NCBI GenBank assembly: GCA_025765595.1
Contig: JAIVFH010000038.1
Coordinates: 62,001-126,000, forward strand
Source of the DNA: Obelidium mucronatum
Lineage: Eukaryota > Chytridiomycota > Chytridiomycetes > Chytridiales > Chytriomycetaceae
Direction of reading: 5' to 3'
DNA length: 64,000 nt
The notes below the pieces were generated by a model. That model made no database searches, was not told where the DNA came from, and saw only the letters and a program-made list of their open reading frames with translations. Below, in pieces: positions 13,206 to 25,535 of this stretch. The translations under genes and the position numbers were made by a program. How positions within the stretch are numbered: position 1 is the first letter of the stretch; each line of letters begins with the position of its first letter.

Positions 13206-16200
13206 TTGCCACAGTCGCCTCGCCCACACTGGTCTTCTTTTATAGCAGGCTCAGAGCTTTTTCGAGAGGTTCATGAATTCGTAAGGGCTTCTTTTAACGC
13301 AACTGACAAAACTCTGAAAACAAATATCCACAGCGCGTCTCACAAACTGCCTCGACACGTTCCTCGTCCACCTCACCACATTCAACCTTTGCCGAATATA
13401 CCTTCAGACATGCAGGAACAACAACGCGAACGGACACCATCATTGACAAGTACTTCTCGAGACCAACAACAGCCCGAGAATCACGCGAAATCCATGCATT
13501 CAAATCCATCCTCAAAACACTTGAAAAGTAAATGGCAAGCAGACCAAGACTTTGTCAAGCAAAAAATACGCCAAATGGTGGTTGGAGACGACGAACCCAT
13601 GAATCGCGTCGCTACTTCTTCTTCCTCTTCATCTACTAGCGACATGAGCGCCGTTCCACCAACTGTTTCCCACGAGGAAATGACTCATTTTATTAGAACC
13701 CGTTCTGGCTCAACCACTCCGAGACCATCTTCCAGTGGAAGTGACAGGGGCAATAAAGTCGTGCTGCCTCCAGTGCGCACCCAGGCCCATCATCCTCAAG
13801 GCGCAGTTGGAGTTTGGAACGAAAGTACCCACAGTATACCCCAGAATATGGGAAATAGCGCAGTCGTTGCTCGCGCCGCAGAGCACCATCAATTCCCGAC
13901 CCCCTTAAACCCACTTTCTCCTCCCATCGCAGCTCATGATATTCCTCACTTGAGCAGCAGCTCGCGCGATTTGAAACCCTTACCGATAGTTCCATCGTCG
14001 ACGCTGATTACTGAGGAGGAATACAAGACGCGGGAAAAAAAGTGGAAACAGAAATTGAATCACGTTCAAGGAAAGCTTCAGCAAACTGAAATTGAATGCG
14101 AAAAAAACAAGGGAGTTATTGGGGAATTAGTGGATCTGGATGTAAGTGGTATTTTAGCTTTTATATTTGCTGCTGTAACCATTAAAAAACACACACACAC
14201 ACCACAGCGGAAACCGCAACAACCATGCTCACAACTATCTATTGTACAATCAATTCTTGCATTTTGTGTTGATATGGGACTCACTCAAACAGTCGAAATT
14301 TTGCAACGTGAAGCGGTTTCGGTTTTGCCTGTTTCCAGAGTGGAGTCAAAGAGGCAAACTCTTCAGCAATATATTGGAGCTCATTCATTCGAGTCCGCTA
14401 TTTATCTTGTTCAGTACGTGTTTACTTGTTTTAAGTGGTTGTTTCAAGCTGATTCAATTCAATTGTGTGAAATAGGGAAGCGATGGGTCAACCAAGTCTG
14501 CAGAATAGACCAGACAAAATGTCCTTATATGAGTGTTAGTCTGGGATTTTTTTTGTTCTACCGCTGTATTTTTAATCCAAAACCCAATACAGCTTTCGAG
14601 GATTTACTTTATATATTTCACAAGTACTTCTTTTTGGAAAACTACAAGCGCCATGATCAAGCTACTGCATTGCATACCTTGCAAACTTCATATATTTATC
14701 ATCACGTTCAAAAGGAATGCACAAAAGATGCACGGAGAGGAAACTGGTTTCAAGATGGTATACTTTTGATTGCTATTGTCAAAGTTCTTCCTAAATATCT
14801 GTTCAAAGACTTGAAGATGTTGACGGAGCTCGTCCAGGTCACAAATTCTGGCTATTTCCTTCAATCAACTGGAAACATGTATATTCAATGGAGCTGGGAA
14901 CAAGAGATTCACAACTTTTGGGTGAACGCATCTGGCGCTCACGTTCCCGGAGTGACTCCGCTTTACGCTCAGGCGTTGAACTACGCTTTTCCGGAAGTGG
15001 TACCGCAAGCAGCAGCTATGTTGCAGTCTCCACAGAATGTTGTTGGTTTGGTTGAAGCGATGGGGGCTCACCAGTTTCGACTTCAGTTTAGGCGCGTAAT
15101 TGAAAACGGAGCTTCAACCTGGACCACACATTCAAGTGAATTCGCATCAGCCGATTCATCTCAATCGACCCAAATTCAAGACCGCAGAGGCTCAACTTCC
15201 TCAAAAACATCAAACAAAAGCACAAAAAGTGCAAATTTGAGTGGGGATTCTTCGAATGGATCCAGGCGAAAGGTCTCCATTGATGAGTCCATGAACTCGG
15301 TCCAAAATTTCAGTGGTTCTGAGCCATCCATTTCAGTAGCAAACTTGGAAGACTCTCAATTGAAACTTAGGCATAACAGGCCGACAACTCGTCGTTAGTG
15401 AATCTCAAAGTCGCTACCCTTAATACTTAATTATTCTTTTTTTTTTCTCCCCGTTTGAAAATACCCTATCATTTCCAACATCCGCTGTTACGCAGCAACA
15501 GCCCTGCATGAAGATGTGGACAAAAGGAGCACAGCTAGTGTTTCCTCATCGCAAGCATCACATTCATTACCCACTGAACTCGATGTTAGTTCGAGTATTT
15601 AATAAATATTTAGTTGTAAATAGTTAAGTCATATTGTGAGGTGTATGCTGATGTGCTCTTTTTATACTTGCTCATTTAGAAATTAATGCCTCCGATACCC
15701 AAAGAACATGAAACCGCTGATTTTGCATTATCCACGACATGTGGACCAGTTATGGGATTAATAAGAGCACTTGATGTTCAACCCACTATATCTCCGACAA
15801 ATCAAATAATAGCTGCCACATCTGGAGGGGAAGAAAGAAATGATAGAAAAATATCCTTATGGGATGTTCGCGCTGGCACGTTGATATCACAGCTTGATAA
15901 TGGAACGCATAAACCAGTGCTGGCGTTGGTGTTTCATCCCCAAAACCCAGATTTGCTATTAACTGCTGATATGGAGTTCCATGTAAAATTATGGGACTGG
16001 AAAAAGGGCACTATAATAAGGAGCTGGAAAAAGCATCATTCAAGAGTGATTTGGAAAGTGGTTTATGTTCCTGGACGAGGAGACTTGTAAGACTTGGCAT
16101 CTTTTTGTCTTCGTCAAGAAAGCTGAAGCCATTTTTACTTTCCAAAGCGCGGCATCCTGCTCGGGAGACCAATCAATTAAAGTCTGGGACACGAGCGAGG

Positions 16201-17076
16201 AAAAGGGAACGGTATCAAGTGTTCATGCAAACGAACCATTCACGAGCTTTGTCTTTTGCGGAGATGTTTCCGAACAGACCTTGATTGCGTCCTTGTCGTA
16301 TAGCATGCGGATATATAAAATGCGGACAATGTCCCTTGTTCATACGATCCAGTTGAAGGATTTGAAAGTCAAGTTGAGTTTTAGTTCCATAGAGTGAAAT
16401 TTGAAACTAAAAAAAACTTTTAATCATTGGCTGAGCAGCAAGACCCCAGTTACTTCTATATCATCTCATCCGCTTTATGATAACTATATTCTGATTTCTT
16501 GTGATCATCAAATTAGACTATTTGATTTGTCGTCAGAGACTATGTTGAGAGTTTATACTGCAAGAGAAGTTAATCCTGGGGTATGCATTTATTTTTTTTG
16601 TACTTGGGGGAGTTTCTAATCACTTAACTAGACGAGGATTGAGGGGGCGTTCAGTCCTTGTGGGACGTTTGTGTATTCTGGGTCGTGTGACATCCGTTCA
16701 TTATCATCAGCAAACAGGAGAGCGTCAGGAATTCTACCTACGATGCATGAATCAGCAACCAACTCAAGCAATCCGAATGAGAATATTTCGAATCGCGGGT
16801 CTTCGCCAGAAGCGAAGGGTGTTTACGTCTGGCGAGTAGCCACTGGGAAGCTTGAGATATCAGAAATGAGAGCTATGGAATCTGGGAGTGGGTCCAAACG
16901 AGGACCAGTGACAGTGTGCAAATGGTAAGCTGATAAAATCTAGCCTGGTTACTTACCGTCTGTTTCCTTTTTACGCCAGGGTGAATGCAAAGATTGAAAA
17001 GCATGGAAAAGAAATGCAACAAAGGAAAGTTTTGGTGGCTGCTACATTGGCAGGAACCGTAAAACTGTTTTTATGA
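13206..17076 (+). CDS. LisH-like / WD40-repeat protein
   Basis: One multi-exon gene; the start is uncertain because the first exon opens after a plausible 3' splice site, and an upstream exon may hold the ATG. Order: a Ser/Pro-rich disordered N-terminus; a short coiled coil; a helical region resembling LisH/CTLH segments (SILAFCVDMGLTQTVEILQR); a Ser-rich linker; then WD40 repeats (ISLWDVRAG, HVKLWDWKKG, SIKVWDTSEEKG, IRLFDLSSE, VYVWRVATG, TVKLFL). A small exon (about 15497-15581) links the two halves in frame, so the WD40 part beginning KLMPPIPKEHE is not a separate gene. LisH-WD40 proteins are usually microtubule- or ubiquitin-related scaffolds; I cannot name this one. Its neighbour is IFT88, but that alone proves no ciliary role. 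Confidence 0.65.
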
Positions 17077-17141
17077 ATCGAAAAACAACAGCCATCTTCC
17101 AATAAACTCTCAAACTGTCAGTAATCTCCAAAAAATAATCT

Positions 17142-20100
17142 CTACTCGCTCATGGCAGCTTCTTCAATTTCAGAATGGTCGTCGCTCTCAAGCTCTTCAT
17201 GACTGGTGGTTTCGTCGTCTTCCTCCTCTTCATCACTGTCACTGTCATCTTCATCGCTGTCTGTATAATCGGAAGAATCTTCTTCTTCTTCCATTGCATC
17301 GCCAATTTCAGCGGCATGTCTTTCTTCGGCCGCCAAAACCCAGGCTTGAAACTCAAACGACTCACTGTCAGCACTGCTTAATCGACAGAACTCATGATCC
17401 ACCAGTTCCAACGCCGTCGGTCTCTTATCAGGATCGATTACGAAACATGTTTTGAGAAAGTCTTTGGCGATTGGTGACAGATCATCTGGAACAGGGGGGG
17501 AGTTTCCGGTCCCAAGAAGGTAGATTACAGAGGCACTGACTTTGTGCCAAGGAGGAACGCCTGTAAGCATTTCCAGAACCATGCATCCAACAGACCTATT
17601 TGTTGCGGGCACCAGTCACAAACCAAATTTGTTATTATTATTGAAAAAAGTCCTTACCAAATATCTACTTTTGCAGAATATCCCTTTCCTTTCGCCACTT
17701 CCGGCGCCATCCAAGGAATGGTTCCTTGCATAGACATGCGGGTTACTCGTTGGTATGCCATTTGGTACGCTTGTTTGCAGAATGAGTATGATCTCAGCAA
17801 TTCACAACTGAACACAACAAATACCATTCTTTTTGGAAGTTCCAAAGTCACTTATCTTGCAAATTCCGTCAGCGTCGACTAAAACTAAAAAAACCAAATG
17901 CCTATTAGTAATTAAAATTGAATATGAGAGACGACTCAACTATTTCCTCCTTTGATATCACGATGAATAATGTTCTTGGAATGTAAATATGCCATCCCAC
18001 ACAGAATCTGGAAGGTAAAGTATCGCGCAACAATCAAGTCCAGTTTTCCTGTCTTGCTCAAAAGACTGGCAATAGATCCTCCACTAACGTATTGCAAGAA
18101 CAGGTTCAAACTCCCGTCCTTCAACTCAAATCCGAGGTATCGCACGATATTTTCATGCTCCAAGTCTTTAAGCATGTCCAGTTCGCGCTCGAGAGCATCA
18201 CTCTGCTTTTTTTTGTTGGCCTCACTTGCAGCATTGTTTGCACCAGATGACGGGCCAAGTAGGACTTGCTTCACAGCCATGAATTCACCCGTATCCAAGT
18301 TGAGTGCGTGAAAAACTTTACCAAAGGCTCCCTATCGGTCAATATTCAAAAATTCAAGATTCACACAAAGAGGATAATAAATCGAATAACTCACCTGGCC
18401 AATCATCTTTCCTTGAGTCCAATTTACAATAGGCGCGAGCGATTTAATATCTTCTGCCACCACTGGCTTTGCAGAGAGGATACTAATGTCATTGCTAGGA
18501 GGCGCAACAATTGTTGTTTGACTTGCAGTTGGAACCGATAAACCATCAGACATATATGAATTCGGGGCAGATCCATTGGTAGCCCCTGGCGATATATTCA
18601 GAGTCGTTGAAACTTCGGGAGTAGTCGGTGACTTTGCTGGTTCTTCCTCTTCCTCAACCCTGGATGTCAACGATGACGGTGCCTTCACTCCGGTGCCGAT
18701 TCTCACGGACGAAACACCTCTCCTTTTTTGAATACCGCCTCCAGATGAACTGGTGGCACTCAAAGGAGATTCTTCGTCAGCAACTTCCTTCAATAATGCA
18801 CTGGCAGCAGCCGAAAGCCGTCTTTTAACAACAATCGTGGACAAGACAGACTTTCTTCTGTTCTCCTTCACAGCTTCTTCCACTTTGATTTTGATACTTC
18901 TCGATCGAGCTGGAATTTGTACCCCGGAGCTGGTGATGAATTTAGAGGAAGCTATCCCCATCCCTGTGGGTAGTCCAGGCGCAGCTGCCCCCTTTACAGG
19001 CTTAGATTCAATTCTTGGTCGAATCAAGGAACCGCCTGTGAAACTCCAACCATTCCTTCCATTTCCACTCCCAGATTCCTCGCCGCTAGCATTTCCACCA
19101 GTTGAAGACATGCCAACTTCCTCCTCTTCAGCCAGCTCCGGGAAATATTTTTTGAGTTTGTCAGCAATCATTTCATCTCTGGGTCGTTCTGCAAAAAAAC
19201 TCTTGAATTTACTGCCACGACGTAGATTCATGAAATCTTCTCCTCTCCCAGGTCCTCCAGCCGTACTGCCGCGAGCAGTGGCAACGGCCAGTAACCCAAC
19301 GTTTGTGTTTTTACTTCCACGACGCGAGTTTCCACTTTCTCGTTCGCCTCGGTTGTTGCTTTTAACACTGGATCGTTTAGAACTGCTGCCCGCGCCACCT
19401 ATACCGGAGGTCCCTCGACCCAATTTCAAGTTGGCACGTGTTTGATTGTTGCTGTTGTTGCAGTAGAGCCTGTTGCTGTTGGGTATTTATTGGTTTTTGT
19501 TGCTGCTGTTGGAATTGGTTGAGAGCCGTGCTGGCGCTGTTGTCCCAGCCATACCCACCGCTAAGACTTTTCTTGGAACGAGGCGGTGGATCAAAGTAGT
19601 TTGTACTTGTGCTGAAGATGGTTGGGGGCTGTTGTGAGACTGACGACGCTTGCTGTGAGCCTTCAGTTCCTAGCAAACCAAAGCTTCGCAGACTCTTTGC
19701 AAGAGCGGCTGAAGCAGCTGCGGCTTGTTGCTGCTGTGGTGCGGATTGCTGCTGTTGGCCAGACGGCGCTGGCGTCGCTGATACGGGAGGGATCGCAAAC
19801 ATCATATTGCTCGTTTCTCGAACAGGACTGGGTATTAGATTCTGATTTGATAAATTTGATTCCAGACTGCGTTTGGGGTATGTAAAAGTCTTCCGGAGGA
19901 TTAATTCAAGTTGAACCCCGTCTGGTGATGGAGTTGTGCTTGGACGAGATGCACTGCAAAGACGGGCAAGGTCTTCATCAGAAATAGTGGATGTTGTGGC
20001 TGTGGGGAAAAAGATATCTTTAAGGATTCCGTCCATTTCTGAGAAATGTGTGTTTTACCTCCATTGATTTCTTTAGAGCTACCCGCTGAGTAAAACAGTG

Positions 20101-21356
20101 CATAAGAGCGTTGAAGTTCTTCAGCTATATGAAATTTCTTGAAAATCAGCTTTCTTATAGCAGCCCCATCGGTCAACACCTGCTGTCACATCAATACGGT
20201 GAACTTCTTGGTTTCCATCTTGAACCTACAGAGAAAGGCGTAAAAAAGGTTTAGCCCCATATGGGGTACAGATTCCTTAAAAAATCTGTCCCGATCCACC
20301 TTGATTATAACGCGCTCAGATGAAGAAGGCGATTCTGTTGTTGACACTTGCAGTCCCGAAGGTGCCAGTAAGTTGGGCCCACTACCCCGCCTCGTCATTG
20401 GTCCCACAAACTGTGTTTGTTGTGAAAACTGCTGCTTGGCAGCGCCAGTGACAGGCGCTGGCATTGTGTGTGATCCCGTGGGTCGCGCCACTAACTTCCC
20501 AATTCCAGCCATACTACCATCATTATTCAAACTGGCATAAGGCTTCCATGGAGGATGATTGCTTCCATATTCTCCAATCGATGATGCTGACGATGATGAT
20601 GGCTGATGCATCGGAAGTGGTATTCGACCTTGCACGTTTGGGATGGTGTCAGCCATGGTAAGCTCGTTTGGGTATATTCCGTATTGACGATCAAGAGTTG
20701 TCACGCTTTTTGAAGATGATCTTGGCGCGATATTCGGAGACAACGATTTACCATCTTATTTGAAAGTGAGAACAATTCTAATTTATGCGTGGTGGTAGGA
20801 AACTCACTGGCTCTGATTCTATCAAGGGACGCGTTCTTGGAATGATGTATGGTTTGATTCAAGTTATTTGAGGATGACCGTGGCTCGATGCGAAATAGTT
20901 GGTGCAGTGACGACAGCGGTGGAGCTTTCAAGTGTAGATATTAATTCAGCCATCTCCAAAGTAAGTAACAAAAAAATACCAGTGTGCTGTTGGATCAGGA
21001 TCAGAATTCTCTTTTGCGTGCCCACCTGTAACTCTGTCCTTTCATATTTTTGCTGGTTCAAGTTTTATGTTGTCCACGCACCTTCTGGATGCCCATTTCA
21101 GCCAGCAACGCATGTGTCAAGCTTCTTAAACATGATCCAGAAATATGATGCTTTTCGAAAGCTGCTGTGACTTCGCGGTCAAATCCCGTTTCTTTGAGCC
21201 ACGAGCAAACTTGTAAAATTGAGAAACTTTCCACGTTTTCCTTTTCTCTTTCCTTGCTTTGCTGGAATCGGATAAACAAACGGAGATGAAGTAGGTCGTT
21301 CCGGCTGGCGTCTGGACCGGAAGAGACGTGGCGGGGGTTAGGAGCGGCGAGGCCAT
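17142..21356 (-). CDS. MAPKKK with SAM, RA and C-terminal kinase domains (STE11/BCK1 type)
   Basis: A mitogen-activated protein kinase kinase kinase. From 21356 downward: an N-terminal segment whose start is uncertain; a SAM domain (VCSWLKETGFD...LLAEMGIQKV); a Ser-rich stretch; a Ras-association domain split by an intron (VIIKVQDGNQEVHRID... LIFKKFHIAEELQRSYALFY); a long Gln/Ser-rich linker; then the kinase. Kinase landmarks are GAFGKVF (glycine loop), AVKQV (catalytic Lys), HRDIKGGN, ISDFGTSK and IPWMAPEVAKG, each on its own exon. After HEFC the protein ends in a very acidic tail of about 70 residues. SAM plus RA plus kinase is the layout of fungal pheromone, osmotic and cell-wall MAPKKKs. 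The MAS... start joins the SAM frame only with a weak GT site near 21318. Confidence 0.85.
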
Positions 21357-21426
21357 CGAAAATGAGATTTTCCAGTGTTATTAAAATTTGAATATGATCT
21401 TATAATGACTTCAACAGAATGCCTGT

Positions 21427-21810
21427 TTAAATGAGTCTTGAATTAACAAGGTTAGTTCGTTGTGTCGCTTCAAAGAGTGCAAACGCGGCTGTATTTGTGC
21501 AATGGTCGCAAAAGACTTCCTTTAAATTCTCGTGAACAACCCCGGAATGGCGAACTAAATCGCGCTCACGGGTAAAAGATAAGTTGCATGTCTTGCACAG
21601 GTATGGGCGGATATTGAAGTGGAGCTTGTGATGCGGTTTCACGTTGTAAGATTGAGTAAATATCTTCTCACAGCCTGGAAAGGGACACTTGAACAGTTCA
21701 GGGCCACCATTATCAGAATGGATAGATTCTGGCTGAAAATTCGAAACAGAATTCTCGCTGATACTCTGGAAATAAGCTGGCGGGATAAAATGCAGGTCCA
21801 AGGTTACCAT
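21427..21810 (-). CDS. Small C2H2 zinc-finger protein
   Basis: A 127-residue intronless protein. Two C2H2 fingers are clear: FKCPFPGCEKIFTQSYN...HHKLH and YLCKTCNLSFTRERDLVRHSGVVH. A third cysteine pair (FCDHC) lacks histidines and is degenerate. The first finger has the CxxxxC spacing common in fungal transcription factors. The N-terminal 50 residues have no recognised domain. Likely a sequence-specific DNA-binding regulator in the nucleus; target unknown. Confidence 0.7.
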   Translation of the reverse strand: MVTLDLHFIPPAYFQSISENSVSNFQPESIHSDNGGPELFKCPFPGCEKIFTQSYNVKPHHKLHFNIRPYLCKTCNLSFTRERDLVRHSGVVHENLKEVFCDHCTNTAAFALFEATQRTNLVNSRLI

Positions 21811-21947
21811 GTCGGCGGAAATGTTTGTAGGCTATCTATATTTCCCGGCCCTTTGAGCGTTCGGCGTCTTTAAATTAAATATTTGAATAAACTTGATTCA
21901 GCTTTTGTTTGTTCGTTTGTTATTCGCAATAAACAAATTCACCCAGA

Positions 21948-23145
21948 ATGAGTTTTGGTTCAAACTATGACTGGTGCGACACTGATGACACACTGGCCAG
22001 ATATGATTACTACAAATCTTCAACTTTGAACGAAGCTCAAACCTGTCGCGTAAGTGTTTACATCCTTTCAGCTTCTCCATTGCCTTCGTTTCGGTAACAA
22101 TATGTTTCTTTAGCTTCCACCTTACCTTCAGTTTCATGCCCCACCACCTGTATTATTTTATAATCCACCACTTCTGTCAAGAAGTCCTGAAATGCAGCTT
22201 GCACTCCACTTGGAGCAACAGTGTCAACAAACCCACCGTCACAATCAAGGTGACCACCACCCTTTCCAAAATATTCAACAAGTCGCGCCAAGACTTCTCG
22301 CAGGCAGCAATACAAGCTCTGTTATCAGTTTGAACTCCAGCACAAAGTCCGGAACCACGCCTTCTACTTCCGTACCCACGCCTTTACCGCCATATAAGAC
22401 AGTTATTTGCCGAGCCTTCTACGCAAAGGGAAAATGCTTTCGGGCCGAGCCAGATAAATGTGAGTGTCAGAAAAGGGAGGAATTGTCATTGTTTATGCAT
22501 TAAGTTCGTGTAACAACTTGAACAGGTTGGTTCGTTCACGAAGTGACATGAAATGCGGCTGGGCACAGGCGAGCAGCAGGTACCGTCCTCGCGCTTCCAG
22601 CTGCAGAAGCAGCAGTACTGTGTGCAGCAGCAGCTCCAGCAGCTGGCAATGCCGCCAAAGCCGTCTCCCCCCACACCGAAAGCCGCCAAGAAGCCGCCCG
22701 CCCCCGCACAAGCCGCACAAGCCGCGCCAGCCGCACTGGCGTCGCTGGCGCTGGCGGACCCGCGGCTTTACAAGACGGAAATGTGCCGCTTCTTCGAGGC
22801 GACGGGCGGCCTGTGTCGCTTCGGCGCGCTGTGCACTTTTGGTAAGGCGTCTTTTGCTGCTGAGTTGCACTGCGGCTGACAGGCGAACATCGAACAAGCA
22901 CACGGCGCGAGCGAGCTGCGGCGCCGCAGGGACGAAACAACAACTCCAACAACAGCGACAGCAACAAGTTCAAAGTTCTTGCAGTATCTGGGCGAATAGC
23001 GCTTTTCATTCTGCTGGTTACTGTAATAAAACGCACAGTAACACACTTGTTGTTTATTATGGTCGTTCGGACAAAAACACAATCACAGTATTTCCGAGTA
23101 CTTGTCGGCCAAATCAACAAGACGGGAATAGGCAGAGGCATCTAG
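21948..23145 (+). CDS. CCCH-type zinc-finger protein (TTP/ZFP36-like), +1 disruption
   Basis: Probably an RNA-binding regulator of mRNA stability. Exon 1 encodes MSFGSNYDWCDTDD. Exon 2 ends in the first finger (YKTVICRAFYAKGKC), completed across an intron by a Cys codon and WFVHEV (spacing C-x8-C-x7-C-x3-H). Exon 3 then hits TGA at 22549-22551; in the +1 frame the protein continues EMRLGTGEQQ through a Gln/Pro/Ala-rich linker to a second, imperfect finger (MCRFFEATGGLCRFGALCTFG), with another intron inside it. The exon is strongly GC-rich. The 3' end is uncertain: the frame runs to 23145 and overlaps the convergent RPA3 gene, but a stop near 22996 in another frame is equally possible. Confidence 0.6.
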
Positions 23146-23499
23146 AAGGGCAGAAGAAAAACGTAAGGAAACAAGAAAGATAGGATTGCAAGCAACCATA
23201 CCATAATCGCCATCGAACTTGGTTGATGCTTGTTCCTGCACACTCAGGTCTGCGTTAACGATTCCAATCACTTCAACTACGCAGCTGTCGGTATCAATGT
23301 GGGACCCCTTGCGACAAGAGCAGTTAGCGAACGACCGTGCTTTTTGCAAGGACAGTCTTACTGGCACTAGGTGGACATTGACCTGGCCGCCATCGCAGGC
23401 TTCGACAACGGCATAGCTTCCAGCAAAACTTACGACTCTTCCGACTAAAGAAACGCTCTTGTTGATGTTTCGCGAGAGTGTTTGGCTGTTGACTCGCAT
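23083..23499 (-). CDS. RPA3: Replication protein A 14-kDa subunit (RPA3)
   Basis: The smallest subunit of the single-stranded DNA-binding RPA trimer, needed for replication and repair. A single OB-fold is visible: VSLVGRVVSFAGSYAVVEA, DGGQVNVHL, VVEVIGIVNADLSV, then AYSRLVDLADKYSEIL at the C-terminus, which is the family ending. An in-frame intron of about 60 bp (roughly 23142-23201) is likely because the sequence between KFDGDYG and DASAYSRL is not family-like and has GT...CTTCTAG borders. The mature length, near 118 residues, is normal. Its 3' end converges on the CCCH gene. Confidence 0.75.
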   Translation of the reverse strand: MRVNSQTLSRNINKSVSLVGRVVSFAGSYAVVEACDGGQVNVHLVPVRLSLQKARSFANCSCRKGSHIDTDSCVVEVIGIVNADLSVQEQASTKFDGDYGMVACNPIFLVSLRFSSALLDASAYSRLVDLADKYSEIL

Positions 23500-23572
23500 T
23501 ATGGTATTAAATATTTACTACTGTGTATAAAGTACTATAAACGAATAATTAAAAATAACATAAAATAGACAG

Positions 23573-24117
23573 ATGAAAGAGCTTTACCTTCGAGTTGGAA
23601 ACGGACGAGCTATGCTGCTTCACATCTACTGGCTGGACCAAGAAACGCCGTGGTTCAATGAGGCCGTTGTTGAGGTTGAACGAGAAACGAACGAATGCTG
23701 TCCTAACAACGCACACAGCGCATTGTCCAAGCCCTGCGACATCTGATTCCCACCAAATTGATACGGGAGCATTTGGCCAAGGAGAAAGAGCTTGCGGATA
23801 TCTACAGAGACGACCGGATACAGTTTGCATACTATATCCAGCCAAGTCCCATTCGACACAATATCCTGCAACACGTAGATTTGGGCGAGTCCTATACATA
23901 TCATGGATTGCAGCTTCATGGATCCATGCTTGTAGTCTGCGCTGAAAATCTGATTGAGATCGAATCGGGAACTGGCACGTTGGATCAGTGGATACAAGGA
24001 CCAGCGCCGGGCTATAAACGCGCGCTTAAGAAACCATTAGACAAACCTATCATGAGTGGAATTAAATATGGTAAGAATCCCACCGTCACTGGCCCTGAAG
24101 ATTTTTCAAATGAGTAA
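23573..24117 (+). CDS. Uncharacterised protein, about 160 residues
   Basis: I do not recognise this gene. The likely start MKELYLRVGNGRAMLLH is followed by an intron of about 50 bp with a CTAAC branch-like site and an ACACAG end (near 23720). Exon 2 encodes a helical, charged region (LIREHLAKEKELADIYRDD), then RIQFAYYIQPSPIRHNIL. The C-terminus (GPAPGYKRALKKPLDKP) is basic and probably unstructured. There is no membrane segment or signal peptide. The exon join is inferred from phase agreement only. Confidence 0.45.
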
Positions 24118-24264
24118 AGCAAAGAATATGCACAAAGTATGTTTTCAATGTTTATATAGTCATTGGTTTTATTGTCTCGCTATGCTTGATGTGCCAAAGT
24201 ATTACACATTATCACAGTTCAACGCAAACCACCCCCCACAACACCCAACGATTAATTTTTGAAT

Positions 24265-24913
24265 TTACTCTTGGGAAGCAGCAACTGGGAACTCAAAAAC
24301 AACGTTCTTTCCAGTGAGCTTTTGGTAAGTGGCAGAGAAAGTGTCGAGCTTGTACTCCAAAGCAGTGTGGTCCTTGCGGTCAAGGAAGACCTTGATCAAC
24401 TTGGATCCGTCAGTCTTGACCTTGGTTCTCTTTCCGACAATTTCGGTTGGGAAGACAAGGTCTTCGATGAGCTTCTCGTGGACAGAGGTCAAAGTACGGG
24501 AACGTGGACGCATTTGGGTAACGCGAGCACGACGGGTTGGCTTACGCATGATTCTGCGTTGAGCAACCAAGAGAACGTGACGGTCAGAGAACTTCTTCTC
24601 GAGTTCACGGACGAGACGGGTTTGGACCTTGTGGAAAGCCTTCAAGAGTGGGACTGGGACAAAGATGACAACAGCCTTCTTTCCGTGTCCAATGTCGATC
24701 TATTAAAATAGTATGGTTTTAACTTCACGCTTCCATAAACGTCCAAGAAACATTTCAACAAACCTCCTTTGCAGAGGTGAATTGGAGTCCACGGAGGTCA
24801 GCCTTCAACTCGGCAACGTTTTGTTCCAAGTCAAAGATGCTTTGGGCAACTTGGAGTTCGAGCTCGTCTGGAACTTGGCCAACTGGCTTGACAATCTTTT
24901 GGTGGGCGCTCAT
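24265..24913 (-). CDS. RPS7: 40S ribosomal protein eS7 (RPS7)
   Basis: A structural protein of the small ribosomal subunit. Exon 1 (from 24913) encodes [19 protein letters not shown] and [13 protein letters not shown]. The next exon encodes [17 protein letters not shown], then [54 protein letters not shown] and [14 protein letters not shown], all diagnostic of eS7. The intron (about 24703-24763) is in phase. No frame disruption. The pyrimidine-rich sequence just upstream (near 24990-25070 on the plus strand) is probably its promoter or 5' leader. Confidence 0.95.
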
Positions 24914-25535
24914 TCTAGAAAAGATGTCAAAAGGAGTTAGACGACAGAGGTGGAATGAAGAGTTTCAATGAGAGTTGGCAAGTCCTCTTCAGTTCGTCCC
25001 TCCCTCCTCTCCACCGATTCCAACTTTCTCGCCCACTGGTGACTCTCTCCTCACTAATACGACACTTGATCTGACTCGTTTCTTTTCGCTTCGATTGGTT
25101 AACGGCAAGCGACTGACTGTTCCCCCAACATGTCATGCAAAGGCATCTTGCACGACTCGAGCCCGAACCACGATTGCGACCGCCCAATAAATAGTATCAT
25201 TCGATACGCAAAGCTCCGCTGATTTTGCATAAGGCGTCTTTCGTTCTGATGATGGCCGTGTGGGTGGGGATGGACGATGGCAGATTGGCTGTGGGTAGGG
25301 GTCGAAATCATACATTTTTGACGAAGGAAAGAACAAGAAGGTTGGCCACTACCAACACTCTTTGCGCGATCACCCAAGGATGGAACCAGGCGACATGGGA
25401 ATACGTGCGAGTCATAAGCAAGATAATTGAACATAGTTGTCAGATTAGAGGTATTCTTAAGTGGTTACAGTGACAGCAATACTTTATTCGAAAGTAAAAA
25501 TAGTATGGTTGAAGTACATTGCTTCTTTTTATCAT
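24914..25535. other. Intergenic region without a convincing gene
   Basis: This 622-bp stretch lies between the eS7 start and the YHM2 stop. It holds the eS7 promoter and the 3' flank of the carrier gene. Two minus-strand frames (25099-25434 and 25133-25336) are open but show no recognisable domain or splice-consistent continuation. A small RNA gene cannot be excluded by eye. Confidence 0.5.

Noticed and set aside
15686..17076. WD40 part as a separate gene starting MPPIPKEHE
   Set aside because: A small exon at about 15497-15581 joins it in phase to the LisH-like half.
25099..25434. Possible minus-strand gene between eS7 and YHM2
   Set aside because: No domain, no splice-consistent extension and unremarkable composition; kept as intergenic.
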